A DNA stretch of 5,607 bases, taken from Bacteroidales bacterium (GTDB lineage Bacteria > Bacteroidota > Bacteroidia > Bacteroidales > JAADJA01). Numbering within the stretch: position 1 is the first letter of the stretch; each line of letters opens with the position of its first letter. The stretch is taken from the NCBI GenBank assembly GCA_021107975.1, contig JAIORT010000205.1:1-5607 (forward strand), in the 5' to 3' direction. Of this stretch, positions 1 through 5,607 are shown piece after piece. A program made the translations under genes and the position numbers. The notes beneath the pieces are model-generated. The model had not been told where the DNA came from. It saw nothing but the letters and a program-made list of their open reading frames with translations, and ran no database searches.

Positions 1-7
1 AATTTTT

Positions 8-42
8 TACTTGTTTATTGATTATTGTATGTTGCTTATTGA
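8..42. repeat. Degenerate heptamer tandem array (about 5 units, TTATTGA-like)
   Basis: On the plus strand five consecutive 7-base units read TACTTGT, TTATTGA, TTATTGT, ATGTTGC, TTATTGA. Each carries TTG at the same position (11-13, 18-20, 25-27, 32-34, 39-41). Two units are identical and a third differs by one base. The array lies in noncoding DNA downstream of the cyanophycinase stop. The region is AT-rich, so a chance origin is possible. Confidence 0.4.
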
Positions 43-114
43 ATGTTTTTTTGCAAATCCACAATTAGTAAGCGATTGCTGAATAATATGTAACTTGCCA
101 TTTATGGCGCTATG

Positions 115-966
115 TTACGAATTATAGTAAATACCGGAATAACTATTTTCGGGCAAGGGGCAGTTTCTTTTAATATTGGTTTCAATAATCTTCCAGTACT
201 GTGTATTGAATATAGTTCCCGGCTGTAAAAACCCAACATGAACCCCGTTAACCGAAAACTGGTCATTATTTCTGACTTCGTTGTAATCAGAAAAGCTGAC
301 CCATCTTGTGTTAACCACTGTAACTGTTCTGCTTCCAATAACCTCAAACTCATTATTAGAATTGATAATAATAGCCGTGTCTTCATCAATACCAATGCCT
401 CGTAAACTATAGCCTGACAGCAGGAATTGCGTTAGCCGTTGCAATCGTATTCTCGCAGAAAAATGCGTATCCACTGTAATATTTTTCAGGAAACCAAATC
501 CTCTGTCGTGCCTTACTTCGCCTTTAAAAAGCCCTTTATCATCACCGCTATATATTAAGGGGTCAGATGCTGCTGCGGCTCCGGCGCTTGTTCCGGCAAT
601 AGTTACACCACTCTTGTAAAGCCTTAAAATTTTCCTGTGCAACTTGGTATCAAATAAAACATCAACCAGTTTAACCTGGTCGCCACCGGTAAAAAATACC
701 ATATCAGTATCGGCTAACTTTTTCAAATATTCATTCCTGTCAGCATCACTACGGGTTCTCACATTAATAACCTCAATTATATCTACTCCGAGATCCCTGA
801 AAGCATAGTAATAATTATTTCCCAAATCGGAAGGATAAGATGAAGCTGTTGGTATTACAACAATCTTCTTTGCATTATTCAACCTGACAGTTTCCTTCAG
901 GATAATCTTTTCCCGTAACTTGTCTTCAGCGCCTCCTATTAAAACCAAATATCCTTTTTTCTTCAT
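115..966 (-). CDS. cphB: Cyanophycinase (peptidase family S51)
   Basis: Cyanophycinase is a serine hydrolase that cuts cyanophycin from its end into beta-Asp-Arg dipeptides, the first step in using the store. The 283-residue length fits intracellular CphB (about 270). Visible motifs: GGAED at 11-15, GGDQ at 94-97, the nucleophile elbow GTSAGA (125-130) with Ser127, VDTHF (165-169) with His168, conserved arginines 172, 174 and 177, and DEDTA (194-198) with Glu195. Ser127, His168 and Glu195 match in order and spacing the Ser-His-Glu triad of Synechocystis CphB. The family usually has DQHF; here Gln is replaced by Thr167. The N terminus (MKKKGYLVLIGG) runs straight into the first beta strand and there is no signal peptide, so this is a cytoplasmic enzyme rather than a secreted CphE type. 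The start lies 27 bases after the kinase stop, with no promoter-like element between, so the two genes are probably one transcript. An isoaspartyl dipeptidase to finish degradation is not in the window. The alternative, a dipeptidase E-like S51 member, is less likely given the GTSAGA and DxHF motifs. Confidence 0.93.
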   Translation of the reverse strand: MKKKGYLVLIGGAEDKLREKIILKETVRLNNAKKIVVIPTASSYPSDLGNNYYYAFRDLGVDIIEVINVRTRSDADRNEYLKKLADTDMVFFTGGDQVKLVDVLFDTKLHRKILRLYKSGVTIAGTSAGAAAASDPLIYSGDDKGLFKGEVRHDRGFGFLKNITVDTHFSARIRLQRLTQFLLSGYSLRGIGIDEDTAIIINSNNEFEVIGSRTVTVVNTRWVSFSDYNEVRNNDQFSVNGVHVGFLQPGTIFNTQYWKIIETNIKRNCPLPENSYSGIYYNS

Positions 967-993
967 CGAAAATTTAAACTATTAAAACATTAA

Positions 994-3039
994 TTATCCT
1001 TTTAACGCATTTGTAATTGCATCAAGGAATTGCTGTCTTTTGAACGGTTTGGAAATATAACCATCCATACCTGCGTCAATACACAAATCCTTATCCGATT
1101 TCATGGCAAAGGCAGTTAGCGCGATAATTGGTATATGAATCCCTTTTTTACGCTCTTTTTCCCTTATAATACTTGTTGCCTCATAACCATTCATTACAGG
1201 CATTTGAATATCCATTAGAATAAGGTCATATTCATTATTATCATATTCTTCTATTACTCTTTCTCCATCATCAACAACCGTTATTTCCCAACCCTGCGAT
1301 TTTGTTATCGCTTTTATTAAAAACTGGTTTGCTTCATTATCTTCGGCAAGAAGGATTTTAATTTTTCTTGATTCAGATTCCTTGTTTTCTGTAGGTTTAT
1401 TCATAACTATTTCTGGTTTTATTATTGTTTTGGTTTTGGTTTGAAACGGTATATTTATAATAAATTTACTGCCTTTTCCAATTTCACTTTCTACAATAAT
1501 ACTTCCGTGTAAAATATCAATTAATTTTTTTGTTATAGCAAGCCCTAATCCGGTTCCATTTATTTTCTTTGTTAAGTAATAATCAAGTTGTTTAAATTCG
1601 TCAAATACCATTGAAAGTTGATCTTTATCAATACCTATGCCTGTATCTTCAACAATTATTTTAGTTTGAACCTTATCATTTGATTTCTTCGAACTTACAG
1701 AAACATTAACATATCCTTTTTCGGTAAATTTTATAGCATTGCTGATTACATTATAAAGTATTTGCTTAAGTTTATAATAATCACCAAATAAATTATTTTC
1801 ATCAAGATCATCTTGGTTAACTATTAACTGAAGATTTTTCTTCTTAAGAGCCTGTTCAAAAAAGTCAACAATATCTTTTATCACTTCACTCATAATGAAA
1901 CCAGATTCCATAAGGGATATTTTACCGGCTTCGATCTTAGAGTAATCAAAAATATCATTAATAATTTGTAAAAGCTGATTTCCGGAGTACTCAATCATTT
2001 GCAGCAACCTGGCTTTTCTATCATCGGGTTCCTGGCTGATAAGCATTTCCGAAAATCCCATGATGCTGTTGAGCGGTGTACGAATTTCATGGCTCATGTT
2101 CGCAAGGAACTGATTCTTTGAATTATTGGCTTTTTCTGCTTCTATTCTTGCGTTTTTTAAACTTTCTTCAACAAAGTATCTCTTTTGTTCAAGTGAAAGG
2201 GCTTTTGCAAGCGAACCAATAATCTTTATTTCTTTATCGGTAAATTTTCTTGGGTTAATATCAACAATGCATAGCGACCCAATTGTCTGTCCGTCAATAA
2301 TAACAGGATGCCCGAGATAAGACCTTAAGCCATATTTTTTAACATTAGGATCGGTATGGAAATACTCTGTTTCTTTCAGGTCTTCAATTACTACAGGTTT
2401 GTTTTTCCCCTTAATTGTTACTTCGTAACAGATATGTCCCCTCGGAATATCTTTTTTCTGTACATCTTCAGGCGCATTAAATTCAGACCAAACAATCAAT
2501 GATTTATTCTCATCATCCAGACAATTATATAAAGAACAGACACCTTTAAGTATTTCACAGGTCTTTCTGACGATAATATCAATATTTTTTAAAGAATCAA
2601 CACCCAATTCGAGAAACAGGTGATTAAGATTGGCAATCTGTATTTCTGCAATTTTTCTGTCTGTACAATCTGAAAAAAATACAATTTGTTCATCCTCCGC
2701 AGTAATAATAACGAAGATATCATACCATCTGTCAACCGGATCTAAATAAAGCTCAAATTCAAACCGTGAACCCGGGAATACTTTACTACTGTATTCCTTA
2801 AATACCTGGCGGAGCTTTGGCATAATTTCAGGAAACAGCACGGAAATTTTCCGTCCTACTAATTCCTGATGGTCTTTTCCTGATTTTTCTTCAAAAACAT
2901 CGTTAACATCAAGGAGCATCAAATCAACCTGTTTGCCATCATTGTTACGAATAATTTTCTGACGGGAAAAAGCAAAAGGAAGATTATCAGGATAATATTG
3001 ATAATTTTTTTCAGATTTTTTTATAGCTTCAAACGACAT
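994..3039 (-). CDS. Soluble hybrid histidine kinase (PAS-GAF-HisKA-HATPase-receiver)
   Basis: A 681-residue sensor kinase with no transmembrane segment or signal peptide, so it should sense a cytoplasmic signal. In order: PAS-like domain (about 15-130), GAF domain (about 140-285; conserved stretch around GLRSYLGHPV at 237-246), a short helical linker rich in Glu, Lys and Ala (about 285-310), the HisKA H box with phosphoacceptor His317 in MSHEIRTPLN, and HATPase_c with N box Asn434, G1 box DTGIG (465-469) and G2 box GTGLGL (495-500). A polar linker (about 533-557) follows, then a receiver domain with acidic pair Glu566/Asp567, phosphoacceptor Asp610, Thr642 and Lys664. All catalytic and phosphotransfer residues are present. 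There is no HPt or DNA-binding domain, so output probably runs through a separate HPt/response regulator or by protein contact. It starts 86 bases after the synthetase homologue and ends 27 bases before the cyanophycinase, which suggests a role in controlling the polymer store. The signal cannot be read from the sequence. Confidence 0.95.
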   Translation of the reverse strand: MSFEAIKKSEKNYQYYPDNLPFAFSRQKIIRNNDGKQVDLMLLDVNDVFEEKSGKDHQELVGRKISVLFPEIMPKLRQVFKEYSSKVFPGSRFEFELYLDPVDRWYDIFVIITAEDEQIVFFSDCTDRKIAEIQIANLNHLFLELGVDSLKNIDIIVRKTCEILKGVCSLYNCLDDENKSLIVWSEFNAPEDVQKKDIPRGHICYEVTIKGKNKPVVIEDLKETEYFHTDPNVKKYGLRSYLGHPVIIDGQTIGSLCIVDINPRKFTDKEIKIIGSLAKALSLEQKRYFVEESLKNARIEAEKANNSKNQFLANMSHEIRTPLNSIMGFSEMLISQEPDDRKARLLQMIEYSGNQLLQIINDIFDYSKIEAGKISLMESGFIMSEVIKDIVDFFEQALKKKNLQLIVNQDDLDENNLFGDYYKLKQILYNVISNAIKFTEKGYVNVSVSSKKSNDKVQTKIIVEDTGIGIDKDQLSMVFDEFKQLDYYLTKKINGTGLGLAITKKLIDILHGSIIVESEIGKGSKFIINIPFQTKTKTIIKPEIVMNKPTENKESESRKIKILLAEDNEANQFLIKAITKSQGWEITVVDDGERVIEEYDNNEYDLILMDIQMPVMNGYEATSIIREKERKKGIHIPIIALTAFAMKSDKDLCIDAGMDGYISKPFKRQQFLDAITNALKG

Positions 3040-3082
3040 TTTATACTTAATGATTCATAGAAACTGATTATTAAATAAAGTG

Positions 3083-3090
3083 CAAAATTA
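3083..3090 (-). promoter_or_regulatory. Putative Bacteroidota -7 promoter element for the histidine kinase
   Basis: On the minus strand this reads TAATTTTG, matching TAnnTTTG. It sits in the 86-base gap between the synthetase homologue and the kinase, 43 bases before the kinase ATG at 3039. No good -33 element is visible at the expected distance. If real, the kinase and cyanophycinase can be transcribed separately from the synthetase homologue. Confidence 0.4.
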
Positions 3091-3125
3091 CATATTTTTA
3101 AATTGAAGATCATTTCTTTATTAAT

Positions 3126-5345
3126 CTATTTCAACCCAAAAAAAGATTTTATGCTGAACTCAGATAAATATTGCCTGATATTATCAGTACTGATACCAAA
3201 AGCCAGTAAAGTGGAAACAGTGGCAAGAATGATATCCGGTTTGTTTTCAACATTATTTTCATCAAATAACGCAACCTCCTGAAGTGATATCAAATCCTGG
3301 GTTTTCCCGCTTTTTGATATAACAAGCTTGTTGTCTTTAATAAAAACTGTTTGACCTCCTTCATTCATATATTTGGTTACCGCTTTGTTGTCAGCTTGTT
3401 TACTGAATAATACCGGTTGGCTGAATAATCTTTTTTCGGTGTCGAGCACCAAAGGATCATCAGCATTTAAAACAGAAAAGCCGTCTTCGTAAACCTGCTC
3501 GGCAACAACGGATTTGGCATAAGCCAGGTCTTCGATATAGCGTATATCATTTTCTCCTATATGCTCCTCACCTATATTTAAGAAAATCCCAACATCGGCA
3601 TATTCATAACCGAGTCCTTTTTGCAAAATACCTTCACACGATGTTTCAACGATAGCACAATCAATAGTTGGATCCTTTAAAACTAATTGTGCATGTTCGG
3701 GGAATGTCATATTTCCTTTTTTCAGGCATTTTCCACCAATATATATCCCGTTGGAAGTAGTTAGCCCGGTTTTATATCCTTCTTTTTTTAGGCAATAATC
3801 CAGGAAGTGAGCAGTAATTGTTTTTCCAACTGTGCCGGTAATTGAAATCAATGGTACACGTGTTTTCGCTCCTGCGGGGAAAAGCATATCCAACAGAGGA
3901 GCAGCTACATTCCTGCTTTCGCCCATTGCCGGATTAATGTGCATTCTGAAATCAGGAGCGGCATTTACCTCCACAACAACACCGCCCTGGTCAGTTATCG
4001 GTTTATTTATCTCTTTTGTAATAATATCAATTCCGGCAACATTCAGCCCTATTATTTTTGCAGCCCTTTCAGCAATAAATATATTAAACGAATGTACCTC
4101 ATCAGTTACATCTGTTGAAAAACCACCTTTTTTAGGATTTCCTGAATTTTTTAAAAAAAGGTTTTCACCTTTCGGTAATACGGAATTTAATTCATATCCT
4201 TTCTTATTTAAAATACGTTCCGTTTCAGCATCAATTTCAACTTTCGATAATTTTCCTTTATCTCCAAACTCCCTCTCTGGGTTACTATTTAATTCTTCGA
4301 TTAATTCATTAATGGTTTTTCCTCCGTTGCCGGTTATTTTTGGAGGTTCAAGCCTGCCGGCTGCAATAAATTTATTATCAATTACAAGCAAGCGAAAAAA
4401 ATTATCTTTAACATATTGTTGAGCTACAACGTAATCATCACATTCCTTAGCATATTGAAAAGCCTCCTTAATATCTTCCGGTGTTTCGATATTTATTGTT
4501 GTATTTTTTCTTAAATAACCTTCAACCGGTTTAATAACAATAGAATTATTAATTCTTTTTTGAAATGAAATAATTTCTTCAACATTATCAGTCTTAATTG
4601 TTTCCGGCACCTGAATTCCAGCTTCATTCAGCATCCGGTTCGATAAATAATTATTATCGGCAGTTTCAACCGCAATCAAATTAGTATCCGAAGTTATTGT
4701 TGCTCTTATGTTTTTATGATATTTGCCCGTGCCTAATTGTACCAGGTTAAATGCATCCATTCTAAAATAAGGAATGCCTCGTATCTTTGCTTCATCAATA
4801 ATCGCCTGTGTGCTGGGACCGAACATCCTCAATTCCCTGATATTAATTAAGGATTCAATTACTTCAAATACATTGAATGGCTTATTTAAAAGAATAGAAT
4901 TCACGAGATTAAAAGCAGCCTTTCCGGCATAAACCCCTGCGATTTCATCAAAATACCTGAAGATAACATTGTAAACTCCCTGTTCAAGTGTGCTTCTGGT
5001 TTTACCGTAAGCTACATCCATTCCGGCGAGGGTTTGCAGTTCAATGGCTATATGTTCGGTAACATGACCAAGTAATGTACCTTCTTTCAACCGTTTTAAA
5101 AATCCGCCGGGCTTACCTACGGAACAATGATGTTGGTATAGTGATGGTATTATTTTAATTAGATTATCGGAAAATCCTTCAATCTGGTTAGTAAAAACCT
5201 CATCATATTCACCCAAATCCATTCTGAATAATATAATGGGTCCACCGCTAAAATAATTAGCTCCGTGATATACCTGTATTTTCCTGACTTTTAACGGACC
5301 GTCAATAAGCCGGTATTGATTATAAATTTCAAGGTTTGATTTCAT
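3126..5345 (-). CDS. Cyanophycin synthetase homologue, short form lacking the Mur lid domain (CphA'/CphA2-like)
   Basis: Full-length CphA1 (about 870 residues) uses ATP to add Asp and then Arg to the growing polymer, in an ATP-grasp (G) and a Mur-ligase-like (M) domain. This 739-residue protein has the N domain (about 20-160; EHIAIELQTLAG at 97-108, GKTRST at 114-119), an ATP-grasp core (about 165-490; IKP at 271-273, RLLV at 318-321, AGID at 437-440, EVNAAP at 459-464) and an M core (about 497-735; GTVGKT at 504-509, E567, EHIG at 594-597, LNADDP at 626-631). It ends at the point where the roughly 140-residue Mur lid should start. Reading past the TAG gives no lid-like sequence before the kinase gene. 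The ATP-grasp glycine-rich loop is EGYLRKN (275-281) instead of DGNHGRG, and the P-loop is GTVGKTIT instead of GTNGKTTT. About 19 residues precede the usual N terminus. The next Met is 42, inside the conserved domain, so this start stands. No signal peptide or membrane segment is seen, so it should be cytoplasmic. Family membership is secure, catalytic activity is not. Confidence 0.9.
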   Translation of the reverse strand: MKSNLEIYNQYRLIDGPLKVRKIQVYHGANYFSGGPIILFRMDLGEYDEVFTNQIEGFSDNLIKIIPSLYQHHCSVGKPGGFLKRLKEGTLLGHVTEHIAIELQTLAGMDVAYGKTRSTLEQGVYNVIFRYFDEIAGVYAGKAAFNLVNSILLNKPFNVFEVIESLINIRELRMFGPSTQAIIDEAKIRGIPYFRMDAFNLVQLGTGKYHKNIRATITSDTNLIAVETADNNYLSNRMLNEAGIQVPETIKTDNVEEIISFQKRINNSIVIKPVEGYLRKNTTINIETPEDIKEAFQYAKECDDYVVAQQYVKDNFFRLLVIDNKFIAAGRLEPPKITGNGGKTINELIEELNSNPEREFGDKGKLSKVEIDAETERILNKKGYELNSVLPKGENLFLKNSGNPKKGGFSTDVTDEVHSFNIFIAERAAKIIGLNVAGIDIITKEINKPITDQGGVVVEVNAAPDFRMHINPAMGESRNVAAPLLDMLFPAGAKTRVPLISITGTVGKTITAHFLDYCLKKEGYKTGLTTSNGIYIGGKCLKKGNMTFPEHAQLVLKDPTIDCAIVETSCEGILQKGLGYEYADVGIFLNIGEEHIGENDIRYIEDLAYAKSVVAEQVYEDGFSVLNADDPLVLDTEKRLFSQPVLFSKQADNKAVTKYMNEGGQTVFIKDNKLVISKSGKTQDLISLQEVALFDENNVENKPDIILATVSTLLAFGISTDNIRQYLSEFSIKSFFGLK

Positions 5346-5607
5346 TATAAGTTACATCTTAAAATTGCAAAGGTATGTATTCCGATAATTAGAATTATGG
5401 CAGAAAATAATGAAGTTTGTTTTGAACTGTTGCAAAAAATCGGGCATCAAATCTGCTACCTTTTATAAATCGGTCTTTATCAATTGCACTTTTTGGTTGT
5501 GTGCTGCTTTGTGTGAATTGCAATTGTGCTTACACCTGTGAGTTGGCTATTTTGTCTCGTCCTGCTTTTAGTTTACACTTTTTAGTTCTTAATCCTGTTA
5601 CAAATTT
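5346..5607. other. Noncoding region upstream of the synthetase homologue
   Basis: About 260 bases with no supportable gene. Beyond the promoter-like element at 5368-5375 it holds a perfect 10-base palindrome (AATTGCAATT, 5516-5525), an imperfect direct repeat (CAATTGCACT at 5481-5490 and CAATTGTGCT at 5521-5530, exactly 40 bases apart), and TTGTGTG twice (5497-5503, 5509-5515). The plus strand is T-rich here. No tRNA, riboswitch or terminator with a clear stem and U tract was recognised. Whatever gene lies upstream is outside the window. Confidence 0.5.
5368..5375 (-). promoter_or_regulatory. Putative Bacteroidota -7 promoter element for the synthetase homologue
   Basis: On the minus strand this reads TACCTTTG, an exact match to the Bacteroidota primary-sigma -7 consensus TAnnTTTG. 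It ends 22 bases before the ATG at 5345, implying a short leader of about 15 bases. No clear TTG/TTTG -33 element lies 19-21 bases upstream, and no Shine-Dalgarno sequence precedes the ATG. The pattern is short enough to occur by chance in AT-rich DNA. Confidence 0.45.

Noticed and set aside
90..118. Imperfect hairpin (GTAAC ... GCCA TTTA TGGC ... GTTAC) at the cyanophycinase stop codon, considered as a terminator
   Set aside because: The stem is interrupted by unequal internal loops, it overlaps the stop codon, and no U tract follows in the direction of transcription.
102..395. 97-codon open frame on the minus strand
   Set aside because: It overlaps the 3' part of the cyanophycinase gene in another frame and is not protein-like compared with the clear S51 frame.
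2126..2320. 64-codon open frame on the plus strand
   Set aside because: It is antisense to the GAF-to-HisKA part of the kinase, with no independent sign of coding.
3040..3128. Possibility that the missing Mur lid was lost through a recent nonsense mutation at the TAG
   Set aside because: The frame stays open past the TAG, but its translation is AT-driven and lacks PGR, DYAHNP or any other lid motif, and the gap has room for only about 28 codons.
3832..4422. 196-codon open frame on the plus strand
   Set aside because: It is antisense to the conserved ATP-grasp region of the synthetase homologue; its translation is Ser/Phe/Pro-rich and resembles no family I recognise.
5410..5541. 43-codon plus-strand frame starting with ATG in the right intergenic region
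   Set aside because: Its product is Cys/Leu/Phe-rich with no recognisable motif, there is no ribosome binding site or promoter, and the length is within chance for this region.
1..5607. CRISPR array, insertion sequence, tRNA or rRNA
   Set aside because: No regularly spaced long repeats, transposase-like frame with terminal inverted repeats, cloverleaf sequence or rRNA-like stretch was seen.

Overview
This 5.6 kb window is AT-rich (GC roughly in the mid-30s per cent by eye) and holds three genes, all on the minus strand. It most likely comes from a member of the Bacteroidota. The reasons are that none of the three start codons has a convincing Shine-Dalgarno sequence, that two of them are preceded by a match to the Bacteroidota -7 promoter element TAnnTTTG, and that the kinase has the soluble PAS/GAF hybrid layout common in that phylum. 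The assignment is an inference, and no marker gene is present.

In order of transcription (right to left): 5607-5346 is a noncoding stretch ending in a promoter-like element. 5345-3126 encodes a 739-residue cyanophycin synthetase homologue. It has the N, ATP-grasp and Mur-ligase core domains but stops where the C-terminal Mur lid domain should begin. After an 86-base gap with another promoter-like element, 3039-994 encodes a 681-residue soluble hybrid histidine kinase (PAS-GAF-HisKA-HATPase-receiver). After only 27 bases, 966-115 encodes a 283-residue intracellular cyanophycinase. The left end (1-114) is noncoding and holds a small degenerate heptamer array.

Taken together this looks like a cyanophycin (multi-Arg-poly-Asp, a nitrogen and carbon store) locus: a synthetase-family protein, the hydrolase that releases beta-Asp-Arg dipeptides, and a sensor kinase between them, probably co-transcribed with the hydrolase. 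The most notable point is the synthetase homologue. It lacks the Mur lid, its ATP-grasp glycine-rich loop and several conserved ATP-grasp residues are replaced, and its Mur P-loop is altered though the key lysine remains. It is therefore unlikely to be an ordinary stand-alone CphA1. It may be a partner subunit (CphA'-like), a dipeptide-using CphA2-like enzyme, a pseudoenzyme, or an enzyme making a different polymer. A full-length CphA and an isoaspartyl dipeptidase, expected for a complete pathway, are not in the window.
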